A DNA stretch of 64,000 nucleotides from Reyranella sp. (lineage in GTDB: Bacteria; Pseudomonadota; Alphaproteobacteria; Reyranellales; Reyranellaceae), in assembly GCF_030651995.1 (NCBI RefSeq), contig NZ_JAUSBN010000061.1, positions 18,622 through 82,621 on the forward strand, given 5' to 3'. A model generated the notes under the pieces. That model did no database searches, had not been told where the DNA came from, and saw only the letters and a program-made list of their open reading frames with translations. Both the position numbers and the translations under genes were made by a program. Below are positions 1-8,502 of this stretch, in pieces; positions within the stretch are counted from its first letter, which is position 1, and every line of letters starts with the position of its first letter.

Positions 1-325
1 TGCCGCCGCCGATCTCGAGCGACATGATCCCGCGGAAGCGATAGCGCGTGTGACGCTCCATCAGGTCGACGGCGCGAGCGATCGTGCGGCTGTCGGTGAG
101 ACGCTCCTGCCCGACCAGCGGTGCGCCCATGTTGGAAACGGCGGCGACCCAGTCGTCGTCGGCCAGCTCCGACGCCGGCATGAGCTGGACGCGATAGCCC
201 TCCTTGTAGAGGGCCCGCATGTTGAGCAGGCCGAGATAGGGGCTGCCTCCGCCACCGGTCCCGAGGACCCAGGCGCCAACAGCCAGCGATTCGATGTCGT
301 CGAGAGTGATGTCGGTCAGGGGCAT
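1..325 (-). CDS. DUF917 (S-Me-THD-like) family protein, partial
   Basis: Reading the minus strand from an ATG at 325 gives an open frame of about 108 residues that runs off the left edge of the window. It opens MPLTDITLDDIESLAVGAWV and continues with a Gly-rich LGTGGGG loop near residues 22-28, then a VAAVSNMGAPLVG segment and EIGGG at the edge. This pattern is that of the N-terminal half of DUF917 proteins (now called S-methyl-thiohydantoin desulfurase-like), which often sit beside hydantoinase/oxoprolinase and AroM-type genes. The catalytic role in this organism is unknown. It diverges from the AroM-HTH gene across about 145 bp, so that gene may regulate it. The C-terminal half is not visible. 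Confidence 0.8.
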   Translation of the reverse strand, partial: MPLTDITLDDIESLAVGAWVLGTGGGGSPYLGLLNMRALYKEGYRVQLMPASELADDDWVAAVSNMGAPLVGQERLTDSRTIARAVDLMERHTRYRFRGIMSLEIGGG

Positions 326-469
326 GGGCCAGTGCTTCGGGCGAGGTCGCTGTTGTCGGTCAGACGAGGTCCGCCGGAGCGACGCCTTGCAAGATCGGGA
401 CCATCGACGCGGCGTGTTTCGTCACGTGATGTATTCCAGCCCGCATGACATCCTGCCCCGTGTTCAGGC

Positions 470-1477
470 ATGTCTATGGATCGGACAGGCAGGCATCAAT
501 ACGTGCGAACACGTATGGGGAGACAACAGGTGGGGACCAGGCGCACACCGCGCATCGCCATGATCACGATGGGCCATGCCCCGCGTCCCGACGTTATGCA
601 GGAAATCGGCCCCCTGCTGGGCGAAGCCGAGTGTGACGAATTCGGCGCCCTCGACGACGATGCGGAGGACGTGATCGCGAGCATGGCGCCGCGCGGCGAC
701 GAGCTGAGCTATCTCACCCAGTTGCGGGACGGCCGGCACGTCATCCTGGAAGCCGGCTTCGTGACGAGCCGCACGGAGGCACTGGTCGCGGAGCTCGACG
801 GCCGCGACTACGATCTTCTCATCCTGGCGATGACCGGCATGCGGGCGCGGCTTTCGACGCGGACCCCGCTCGTCCACGGCCAGGACGCGCTCGACGCCTG
901 GATTTCCGCACTGGTCGCCAGCAACTCGCGGATCGGCATCATATTCCCCCTGGCAAGCCAGCAGTCGGCCGCCAGCGAGAGCGACTACGGCACGATGCTG
1001 AAGAGCTCTCTGGCGACCATCGGCGGCAGCCAGGGTTCCGACCTCACGCAGGCGATCGACCGCGTGTCCGGCGCCGACCTGATCGTGATGAACTCGGTCG
1101 GCTATACCGGCGAGATGGCCCAGCAGGTCGCGCGCACCAGCGGCAAGCCGGTCGTCACCGCCTGCCGCATCATCGGCAGCACGGCGCGTCTGCGCCTGTC
1201 CGAGATCGCCGGCAAGCCACTCGACTTCTCGACCACGACCTATACCGGAGCCGAACTGCTGCGACGACTTCCGCGGCCCGCCCTCGATTCGCTCACGCGC
1301 CGCGAGACGGAGGTGCTCGTCCAGGTGCTCGAAGGCGCCGCCAACAAGTTCATCGCGCGGGCGCTGGGCATCAGCCACCGCACCGTCGAGATCCATCGCG
1401 CCCGCGCGATGCTGAAGCTGGGCGCGACGTCGACTCCGGAACTCATCCGGCGTGCGTTGAGGCAGCCGGAACGCTGA
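470..1477 (+). CDS. AroM-family protein with C-terminal LuxR-type HTH
   Basis: The protein is 335 residues from ATG 470. A second in-frame ATG at 515 is possible, because the conserved part begins only at RIAMITMGHAPRPDV, about residue 28. Residues 28-255 match the AroM family (unknown function; about 225 residues in E. coli), including the MTMGHAPRPDV opening and a late VMNSVGYTGEM segment. The last 60 residues (LTRRETEVL...NKFIARALGISHRTVEIHRA) are a GerE/LuxR-type helix-turn-helix, which ordinary AroM proteins lack. The inferred role is a one-component regulator in which the AroM domain senses a ligand and the HTH binds DNA. Its divergent DUF917 neighbour is the natural target. Confidence 0.8.
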   Translation: MSMDRTGRHQYVRTRMGRQQVGTRRTPRIAMITMGHAPRPDVMQEIGPLLGEAECDEFGALDDDAEDVIASMAPRGDELSYLTQLRDGRHVILEAGFVTSRTEALVAELDGRDYDLLILAMTGMRARLSTRTPLVHGQDALDAWISALVASNSRIGIIFPLASQQSAASESDYGTMLKSSLATIGGSQGSDLTQAIDRVSGADLIVMNSVGYTGEMAQQVARTSGKPVVTACRIIGSTARLRLSEIAGKPLDFSTTTYTGAELLRRLPRPALDSLTRRETEVLVQVLEGAANKFIARALGISHRTVEIHRARAMLKLGATSTPELIRRALRQPER

Positions 1478-1493
1478 GATCCAGCGGCGGCCC

Positions 1494-2252
1494 TCACGGC
1501 GCGAACGGCGGCAGGGCGGCACGGATCGGCAGGCTCGATATGTGCATGAGGCCGGAGAACGGCTGGACCATCTCGATGATCAGGAACAGGGCCGCCGACG
1601 CCGAAAGGGCAACCAGCACGAGCGCCACGGCCGATGTCGGATTCACCGGCGAGAACAGGCAATAGCTGGCGAACAGCACCGTGAGCCAGAAAATCAGTAC
1701 GATGAGGGTCGGCACGGGCAACCCGGACCTCGACTGTTCGAACAGAGCGAGCCTGGCCCGCGAAGTCGACACCGCCAGCTGCAGGGCCTCCGCGACGAGA
1801 GCCGATTTCACCGGGGTTCCGGTTGGCAGCGCGTGGAGGCCGGCATAGAGCTTCGACGCCAGCGTCCCGCTGCCATACAGCCCGGCACTATTCCTGGACG
1901 CCGGGTCGCCCCAGATCCTTTCGATCATCTGACCGACGGCTTCCCTCAGCAGCACGCGGGTCGGATTCGCTTCCGGACCGTATTGATCGAGCACCGCGTC
2001 GAGCAGGATGAGGTTGGCGGCAATCTGGCGGATTTCGCCGCGCTGGGCCTCGTAGCTGCTGTTCGCCGAGTTGATGAGAAGGCCGAGGACCAGCGCCGCA
2101 ATCGTGCCCACCAGGCCGGCGCCCAGTCGAATGATGTCCCGGGCATGGTCATCGAGATGATGGTCCGGCAACAAGCGGCGCAGCAAGGCACCGATGACCG
2201 CGCCGAGGAGCATGACCCCGCAAGCCGCGAGCGAGATCCAGATGGGTTGCAC
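1494..2252 (-). CDS. DUF4239 (bestrophin-like) membrane protein
   Basis: The protein is 252 residues. It starts with a membrane helix (residues 5-25), then a DHHLDDHARDIIRLG loop and a second helix (GLVGTIAALVLGLLI, about 47-62). A soluble middle follows, and two C-terminal helices lie near residues 183-230. The short DHARD segment before a Gly-rich helix and the NSANSSYEAQRGEI run are typical of DUF4239 proteins, which are distantly related to bestrophin channels. No transport activity is established for the family. It converges on the AroM-HTH gene with a 16-bp gap. Confidence 0.75.
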   Translation of the reverse strand: MQPIWISLAACGVMLLGAVIGALLRRLLPDHHLDDHARDIIRLGAGLVGTIAALVLGLLINSANSSYEAQRGEIRQIAANLILLDAVLDQYGPEANPTRVLLREAVGQMIERIWGDPASRNSAGLYGSGTLASKLYAGLHALPTGTPVKSALVAEALQLAVSTSRARLALFEQSRSGLPVPTLIVLIFWLTVLFASYCLFSPVNPTSAVALVLVALSASAALFLIIEMVQPFSGLMHISSLPIRAALPPFAP

Positions 2253-2390
2253 GAAATCGACCTTTCCTGGGACCGCCGGGCACTGGCGGTCCGCGAAATT
2301 CTAGCACTCCTGCGAAACGGACACGGCTTGCTTTTTGCAGGGTCTCCAGCGCGCGTGTTAGCGTTCGCGTATTGAATTCGGAGGTCGTCG

Positions 2391-3467
2391 ATGCAGCCAT
2401 CCATCCAACCCGTGAGGACGCAGCCTCTCTCTCCTCCCCTGATCGGCGGCGAGATTCCGCTGATCGATGTCTCGGCCTATCTCGCGGGCGTTCCCGGCGC
2501 CGCCGAGAAGGCCGCGGCCGAGTTGCGCTACGCCTTCGAGAATGTCGGCTTCTACTATCTTGCAGGCCACGGCGTGCCGCAGACGCTGATCGACGCCACC
2601 TATGAGGCGGCTGCCCGCTTCCATGCCCAGCCGATGGATGCCAAGCTCGCGGTCAAGGTCGACGAGCACAATATCGGCTACATGCCAATCGCGCAGAAAG
2701 CGCCGCCCAACGCCGCCGCGCAGGGCAAGAAGCCGAGCCAGAACGAGGCCTACTTCCTGCGCCGCGAGCGCGCCGCCAGCGATCCGGATGTGATCTCGGG
2801 CCGCCGCTTCCATGCGCCGAACAAGTGGCCGGCCGACCTGCCGGGATTTCGCGAGACCGCGCTCGAATACATCTCCACGCTCGAGAAACTCTGCCAGAAA
2901 CTCGTGAAGCTCTACGCGCTGGCGCTCGATCTCCCGGAGACCTACTTCGATGCCTGCTTCGCCAAACCGCACATGATCCTGCGCATGTCGCGCTATCCGC
3001 AGATCGACGGCGCCGACGAGAGCGTCGAGAGCCTGGTGCCGCACACCGACTCCGGCTTCATGACCCTGCTGCCGCCCAACAAGGTGCAGGGCCTGTCGAT
3101 CCTGCTTCCCGACGGACACTGGATGGAAGCACCCGGCCTCGAGAACGCCTTCGTCGTGAATGGCGGCGACATCCTGCACCGCTGGACCAACGAGCGCTTC
3201 CTGTCGACGCCGCATCGGGTACGCAACGTCTCCGGACAGGTCCGCTACGCCATTCCGTTCTTCTGCGATCCCGACCACGACACGATGATCGAGTGCCTGC
3301 CGTCCTGCCAGTCGCCCGAGAAGCCGGCGAAGTATCCGCCGATCAAGTTCGGCGACTACGCGCTGTGGTTCGCGGCCCAGCGCTATGGCCACATGTCGAA
3401 GGTCCAGGCGCCGTCCGAGGCCGAGATCGCGCCCGGCGAGCGTGCCACCTCCCGCTGGCAGGCCTGA
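2391..3467 (+). CDS. Isopenicillin-N-synthase-like 2OG-Fe(II) oxygenase
   Basis: The protein is 358 residues. It has the DIOX_N opening (IPLIDVSAYLAG, about residue 22), then the catalytic double-stranded beta-helix. The iron facial triad is visible as H218-x-D220 (VPHTDSGF) and H275 (TPHRVRN), with the 2-oxoglutarate-binding Arg expected in the VRYAIPFF segment. It is 4 bp upstream of the solute-binding protein gene and probably shares its transcript. Family members oxidise small molecules with O2 and 2-oxoglutarate; the substrate cannot be read from sequence. It is the first of four enzymes of this subfamily in the window. Confidence 0.88.
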   Translation: MQPSIQPVRTQPLSPPLIGGEIPLIDVSAYLAGVPGAAEKAAAELRYAFENVGFYYLAGHGVPQTLIDATYEAAARFHAQPMDAKLAVKVDEHNIGYMPIAQKAPPNAAAQGKKPSQNEAYFLRRERAASDPDVISGRRFHAPNKWPADLPGFRETALEYISTLEKLCQKLVKLYALALDLPETYFDACFAKPHMILRMSRYPQIDGADESVESLVPHTDSGFMTLLPPNKVQGLSILLPDGHWMEAPGLENAFVVNGGDILHRWTNERFLSTPHRVRNVSGQVRYAIPFFCDPDHDTMIECLPSCQSPEKPAKYPPIKFGDYALWFAAQRYGHMSKVQAPSEAEIAPGERATSRWQA

Positions 3468-3471
3468 TCCG

Positions 3472-5052
3472 ATGCGCCTTCGCGACCTGCTCGCGGCCGG
3501 CTCCGCCGCCGCCCTCCTCCTCGCCTCGCCCGCCTTCGCCCAGACGAAGACCATCAAGGCGGTGATGCACTCGGACCTCAAGGTCCTCGACCCGATCTGG
3601 ACGACCGCCAACATCGTGCGCAACCACGGCTACATGGTGTGGGACACGCTGTTCGCGATGGACGAGAAGCTGCAGGCGCAGCCCCAGATGGTCGACACCT
3701 GGACCTTGAGCGACGACAAGCTCACCTACACCTTCACGTTGCGCGACGGCCTGAAGTGGCACGACGGCAAGCCCGTCACATCCGAGGACTGCATCGCCTC
3801 GCTGAAGCGCTGGGGTGCGCGCGATTCGACGGGCGTGAAGATGCTGAGCTTCGTCTCCTCGTTGGAGCCGGTGAACGACAAAGCGTTCAGGATCGTGCTG
3901 AAGGAGCCCTACGGGCTGCTGATCGATTCGCTGGCCAAGCCTGGCGGGTCGACCCCACTGATGATGCCCAAGCGCATCGCCGACACCGATCCCGCCAAGC
4001 AGATCTCCGAGTTCATCGGCTCCGGCCCCTTCATCTTCAAGGCCGACGAGTGGAAGCCCGGCGACAAGACCGTCTATGTGAAGAACCCCGACTACAAGCC
4101 GCGGCCGGAGCCGGCCTCAGGCCTGGCCGGCGGCAAGGTCGCCAAGGTCGATCGTGTCGAGTGGCTGGCCATCCCCGACCACCAGACCGCGGTGAACGCG
4201 CTGCTGGCCGGGGAGATCGACTATATCGAGGCGCCGCCGCACGACCTGAAGTCGCTGCTGCTGGCCGACAAGAACATCAGGCTCGAGGTCTACAACAAGA
4301 TCGGCGCGCAGTACGTCTTCCGCTGGAACACCGTCGTCCCGCCCTTCAACAACGAGAAGGTGCGACGCGCCGCGGAGTATGCCTTCGACCAGAAGGCTTT
4401 TCTCCAGGGCGTGATCGGCGACGAGAAGTATTACCAGACCTGCGATGCCATGTTCGTCTGCGGCACGCCGCTCGAATCCACTGCCGGCATGGAAGGGCTG
4501 GTACGGGGCAACTTCGCCAAATCGAGGGAGCTGCTCAAGGAGGCGGGCTATGACGGCACGCCGATCGTGATGCTGCACACCACCGACATCGCCGTCCTGA
4601 CCAATGCCGGACCGATCGCCAAGGACCTGCTCGAGAAGGGCGGCTTCAAGGTGCAGATGGTGCCGCTCGACTTCCAGGCCATCGTCGCGCGGCGCCTGCG
4701 CAAGACACTGCCGCAGGATGGCGGCTGGAACGGCTTCATGACCGCCTGGCTGTCGGTGGACATGATGAACCCTCTGACCAACAGCATGCTCACCGCCTCG
4801 TGCGACAAGGCCAATTTCGGCTGGCCCTGCGACGCCGAGGTCGAGAGGCTGCGCGACGCCTTCGCGCGGGCGCCCGACCTCGAGAGCCGCAAGAAGATCG
4901 CGGCCGAGTTGCAGGCGCGCGCCATCACCTACGGCACGCACGTTCCGCTCGGCCAGTACACGCTGCCGACCGCGACGCGCTCGGACCGTCTGAGCGGCGT
5001 GGTCACGAGTCCCGTGCCGGTGTTCTGGAACATCGAGAAGAAGGGCAACTGA
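3472..5052 (+). CDS. ABC transporter substrate-binding protein, peptide/nickel type (SBP family 5)
   Basis: The protein is 526 residues from ATG 3472, chosen because it begins a clear signal peptide (MRLRDLLAAGSAAALLLAS, cleaved after AFAQ). The mature part shows family-5 features: a KAVMHSDLKVLDPIW opening, LSDDKLTYTFTLRDGLKWHDGKPV, and RRAAEYAFDQKAFL in the second lobe. It should bind peptides or other small solutes in the periplasm. No ABC permease or ATPase genes follow. Instead two MFS-type transporters come next, so its partner permease must be encoded elsewhere or it acts as an orphan receptor. Confidence 0.9.
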   Translation: MRLRDLLAAGSAAALLLASPAFAQTKTIKAVMHSDLKVLDPIWTTANIVRNHGYMVWDTLFAMDEKLQAQPQMVDTWTLSDDKLTYTFTLRDGLKWHDGKPVTSEDCIASLKRWGARDSTGVKMLSFVSSLEPVNDKAFRIVLKEPYGLLIDSLAKPGGSTPLMMPKRIADTDPAKQISEFIGSGPFIFKADEWKPGDKTVYVKNPDYKPRPEPASGLAGGKVAKVDRVEWLAIPDHQTAVNALLAGEIDYIEAPPHDLKSLLLADKNIRLEVYNKIGAQYVFRWNTVVPPFNNEKVRRAAEYAFDQKAFLQGVIGDEKYYQTCDAMFVCGTPLESTAGMEGLVRGNFAKSRELLKEAGYDGTPIVMLHTTDIAVLTNAGPIAKDLLEKGGFKVQMVPLDFQAIVARRLRKTLPQDGGWNGFMTAWLSVDMMNPLTNSMLTASCDKANFGWPCDAEVERLRDAFARAPDLESRKKIAAELQARAITYGTHVPLGQYTLPTATRSDRLSGVVTSPVPVFWNIEKKGN

Positions 5053-5075
5053 CGCCGATCGCGCCGGCGCCGACG

Positions 5076-6344
5076 GTGTTTTCCGAGAAGACCCGCATCA
5101 TCGGCGCCGGTGCCATCGGCAACGTCCTAGAATGGTTCGATTTCGCGATCTACGGCTATTTCGCGATCACCATCGGCCAAGCCTTCTTCCCGCACCAGGA
5201 TCCGCTGGCGCAGTTGCTTTCTACCTTCGGCGTCTTCGCGATCGGCTGCCTGATGCGGCCGCTGGGGAGCCTCCTGTCGGGCAGCATCGGCGACCGCTAC
5301 GGCCGGCGCGCCGCGCTCACCGTCTCGATGACGGCGATGGCCTTCTCGACCTTCCTCGTCGGTATCCTGCCGGGCTACGAGACCCTGGGAATGGCGGCTC
5401 CCCTGCTCCTGACGGCTCTGCGCATGGTGCAGGGCCTGTCGCTCGGCGGCGAGTGCCCGACCGCCTTCATCTTCATGATCGAGCATGCGGGCGCGCGCAA
5501 GCGTGGCCTGGCCGGCGCAATGGCGACCGGCGGCAACGCGGCCGGACTCCTCCTCGGATCTGTATCCGGTGCGCTCCTCACCGCCGTGATGCCGCCGGAG
5601 GTTCTGCAGGACTGGGGCTGGAGGCTGCCGTTCCTGCTCGGCCTTCCGGTCGGGTTGATGGGCCTCTGGCTGCGCCGGGGCGTGCCCGAGCCGCCTCGGG
5701 ACACCAGTATTGTGGAGACCCCCGTGCGGGAGGTGTTCAACCACCATCTCTGGCTGGTGGCGCGCCTGGCGTGCATGGGTTCGCTGGGCACCGTGACGTT
5801 TTTCGTCATCTTCCTCTACCTGGTGAGCTGGCTGCAGGTCATCGATGGTGTCTCGCCGGTGCGCGCCCTCGGCTTTAGTTCGATCGCGATGGCTGCGGCT
5901 CTCCCGATCTACCTTTCCGCAGGCTGGTTGAGCGACCGGATCGGCCGGCGGAAGCTGCTCCTCGGCGGGATGGCGGCGGCCCTGGTGGGCGCGTTCCCTC
6001 TGTTCTGGCTCATGCACCACGCCGATCCCATCCTGGTCCTCGCTGGCGAACTGGGCTTCGTTCTGATCATCGGCATCGTATTCGGCATCGAACCGGCCTT
6101 CATGGTGGAAGCGACGCCCGCCCCGATCCGCTGCACGGCAGTGGCACTCGGCTTCAATCTCCCGGCAGGCATCCTGGGCGGGCTCGCGCCGCTCGCGGCG
6201 ACCTGGCTGATCCACCGAACAGGGAACGACCTCAGCCCCGCCTTCCTCATCATGGGGGCGGCGGCGATTTCCCTGGTCGCGACGGCCTCGTTCCGCGACA
6301 GAACGGGGATGCCCGACGACCGGCCTGCCGAAAGTCCGAAGTAA
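5076..6344 (+). CDS. MHS-family (MFS) metabolite:H+ symporter
   Basis: I place the start at GTG 5076 (FSEKTRIIGAGAIGNVLEW follows), 24 bp after the stop of the solute-binding gene, because this aligns with the start of the downstream paralog. That gives 422 residues. The WFDFAIYGYF helix 1 motif, DRYGRRAAL loop 2-3 motif, LGGECPTAFIFMIEHA segment and DRIGRRKLL loop 8-9 mark the metabolite:H+ symporter branch (ProP/KgtP/ShiA-like). About 12 membrane helices are expected. The substrate is probably an organic acid or betaine-like molecule and cannot be assigned. Confidence 0.87.
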   Translation: MFSEKTRIIGAGAIGNVLEWFDFAIYGYFAITIGQAFFPHQDPLAQLLSTFGVFAIGCLMRPLGSLLSGSIGDRYGRRAALTVSMTAMAFSTFLVGILPGYETLGMAAPLLLTALRMVQGLSLGGECPTAFIFMIEHAGARKRGLAGAMATGGNAAGLLLGSVSGALLTAVMPPEVLQDWGWRLPFLLGLPVGLMGLWLRRGVPEPPRDTSIVETPVREVFNHHLWLVARLACMGSLGTVTFFVIFLYLVSWLQVIDGVSPVRALGFSSIAMAAALPIYLSAGWLSDRIGRRKLLLGGMAAALVGAFPLFWLMHHADPILVLAGELGFVLIIGIVFGIEPAFMVEATPAPIRCTAVALGFNLPAGILGGLAPLAATWLIHRTGNDLSPAFLIMGAAAISLVATASFRDRTGMPDDRPAESPK

Positions 6345-6379
6345 TGCCCGCCTGCCCTCTCATGGCATAGTCGGGGAAG

Positions 6380-7636
6380 ATGACCCCCGCCAGCACTCGC
6401 CGCATCGTTGCGGCCGGTACCATCGGCAACCTGCTCGAATGGTATGATTTCGCGATCTACGGCTATTTCGCCGCCACGATCGGTCGTGTCTTCTTCCCCG
6501 CCGAGAATCCAGTGGCGCAGGTCCTGGCCGCCTTCGGCATCTTCGCGCTGGGCTATCTGATGCGCCCGCTGGGCGGCATCGTGGTCGGCCATATCGGCGA
6601 CCGCTACGGCAGGCGTGCCGCCCTCACCTTCTCGATCGCGGCCATGGCGGTCCCGACCTTCCTGGTGGGCCTGCTGCCGGGATACGAGACGCTCGGAATG
6701 GCGGCGCCGATCCTGCTCACCCTGTTGCGGATGGTGCAGGGACTGTCGGTCGGCGGCGAGGCCACCACGGCAATGGTCTTCCTGGTCGAACAGGCACCGC
6801 CCGGGCGCCGCGGCCTGGTCGGAAGCTTCTGCTCGCTGGCCGCCACCGGCGGCTTTCTCCTGGGCTCGGCGATCGGCGCCACTTTCGCCGCGCTCCTGCC
6901 GGCGGAAGCGCTCGCCGCCTGGGGCTGGCGCGTGCCGTTCCTGCTCGGCCTGGTGCTGGGCATCGTCGGCTGGTGGATCCGCCAGGTCATCGTCGAGGAG
7001 GCGCCACCCAAGGCGGGCCACGGTTCGCCTCTGGTCGAGACCCTGCGCCATCATGGCCGTGCGGTGATGCGCGTCGCCGGCATCACGATCTTCAACGCCG
7101 TCGGCTTCTACCTGATGTTCCTCTACGTCGTGACCTGGCTGCAAACCGTCGACGGCATCGCGCCGGCGCGTGCGCTGGAGATCAATACCGTCAGCATGTT
7201 CTTCCTGCTCCCGGTGATGCTCCTGTCCGGCTGGCTGTCGGATCGCCTCGGCCGCCGTCCGCTGATGTTCGTGGCGATGATCCTGGGCTTCGTCGGCGCG
7301 CTGCCGTTCCTGTGGCTGATGCATCACCCCGATCCGAGGCTGATCCTGGTGGGACAACTCGCCCTGGTGGTGCCGGCCGGCATGGGCCTCGGCATCATCC
7401 CCTCCCTCCTGACCGAAGCGGTGGCGGGCCGGGTCCGCTGCACGGCCATTTCACTGGGCTACAACATCGCCTTTGGCGTGATCGGCGGGCTGACGCCGCT
7501 CACCGCGGCCTGGCTGGTCGCCCGCACCGAGATGGACCTGAGCCCGGCCTGGCTGCTCATGGGCGCCGCCGCCATCTCCATCGCCACCCTCCTCACCTTC
7601 CGCGAGACGTCGCGCGACGCGACGTTGCCACCGTGA
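6380..7636 (+). CDS. MHS-family (MFS) metabolite:H+ symporter, tandem paralog
   Basis: The protein is 418 residues from ATG 6380. It is closely related to the preceding transporter over its whole length (WYDFAIYGYFAATIG, DRYGRRAAL, LPGYETLGMAAP, DRLGRRPLM), so the pair arose by tandem duplication. In place of the GGECPTAF segment it has GGEATTAMVFLVEQA, the more usual MHS form. The stop overlaps the GTG of the next gene (GTGA), implying translational coupling to the amidohydrolase. The substrate is probably a carboxylate. Confidence 0.88.
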   Translation: MTPASTRRIVAAGTIGNLLEWYDFAIYGYFAATIGRVFFPAENPVAQVLAAFGIFALGYLMRPLGGIVVGHIGDRYGRRAALTFSIAAMAVPTFLVGLLPGYETLGMAAPILLTLLRMVQGLSVGGEATTAMVFLVEQAPPGRRGLVGSFCSLAATGGFLLGSAIGATFAALLPAEALAAWGWRVPFLLGLVLGIVGWWIRQVIVEEAPPKAGHGSPLVETLRHHGRAVMRVAGITIFNAVGFYLMFLYVVTWLQTVDGIAPARALEINTVSMFFLLPVMLLSGWLSDRLGRRPLMFVAMILGFVGALPFLWLMHHPDPRLILVGQLALVVPAGMGLGIIPSLLTEAVAGRVRCTAISLGYNIAFGVIGGLTPLTAAWLVARTEMDLSPAWLLMGAAAISIATLLTFRETSRDATLPP

Positions 7637-8502
7637 AGATCACACGTCGCGCGCTGGCGCCGATGGCGCTGGCGGCGGCGGCGCTTCCGGCCCGGGCAGC
7701 GCCTCCTCCCTGGATCGACGCACACACCCACGCGTTCGTGCGCGGGCTCAAGCTCGCCGTCGATGCACGCTATGCGCCGGCCTACGACGCGTCCTGGGAG
7801 ACGTTGCTGAAGCTGGCCGAGGCCAACGGCGTCGGCCGTACGGTGCTGCTGCAGCCCTCGTTCCTGGGATACGACAATTCCTACCTGTTCGCGGCGCTCA
7901 AGGCCGAGCCGCAGCGCTTCCGCGGCGTGCCGTGGATTTCGCCCTCGGTCGAAACGCGGCCCGAAGAGTGGGAGGAGATGGCGCGGATCGGCGTGCGTGG
8001 CCTGCGCTTCCCGATCTTCGGCCTGCCGACCCCGCAATGGTCGGCCTATCACGAGATGCTGGGCGAGGCGCTGAAGCGAGACTGGCCGATCCATCTCTAT
8101 GTCGAGAGCAAGCGCCTGCCCGAGATGCTGCCGTTCCTGCTCGACGGCGGCCACAAGGTCGTGATCCCGCACTACGGCATGTTCGACCGTACCCTGGGTC
8201 CGGCGCGCGATCCCGGCTTCAAGGCCCTGCTCGAGAGCTCGAAAACCGGCCGCGTCTTCGTCGTGATGTGCGGCGCCTATCGGGTCGGCCCGGAGCGCGC
8301 CCGCCAGGCCGCGCCGATGCTGCTCGACGCTTTCGGCGCCGAGCGCCTGATGTGGGGCAGCGACTGGCCGCACACCGACACCGATCTGAATCGCGTCACG
8401 ACCTATCCGATCACGCTCAGAACCTTCGAGGACTGGGTGCCGAACGAGGCTATGCGACGCACCATCCTGATCGACACGCCGACGAAGCTCTATGGATTCT
8501 AA
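7633..8502 (+). CDS. Exported amidohydrolase family protein
   Basis: The GTG start at 7633 overlaps the upstream TGA and gives 289 residues. The N-terminus ([19 protein letters not shown]) is a signal peptide with a twin Arg, so Tat export is possible. The mature part is an amidohydrolase_2-type TIM barrel: WIDAHTHAF metal motif, [26 protein letters not shown], and the terminal [11 protein letters not shown] with its catalytic Asp. Relatives include 2-pyrone-4,6-dicarboxylate lactonases and decarboxylases. An exported form next to importers could hydrolyse a substrate before uptake, which is inference. It converges on the next gene with a 4-base overlap. Confidence 0.85.
   Translation: MKITRRALAPMALAAAALPARAAPPPWIDAHTHAFVRGLKLAVDARYAPAYDASWETLLKLAEANGVGRTVLLQPSFLGYDNSYLFAALKAEPQRFRGVPWISPSVETRPEEWEEMARIGVRGLRFPIFGLPTPQWSAYHEMLGEALKRDWPIHLYVESKRLPEMLPFLLDGGHKVVIPHYGMFDRTLGPARDPGFKALLESSKTGRVFVVMCGAYRVGPERARQAAPMLLDAFGAERLMWGSDWPHTDTDLNRVTTYPITLRTFEDWVPNEAMRRTILIDTPTKLYGF

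Noticed and set aside
464..1522. Minus-strand frame opposite the AroM-HTH gene
   Set aside because: It lacks recognisable motifs; the plus strand has both AroM and HTH domains.
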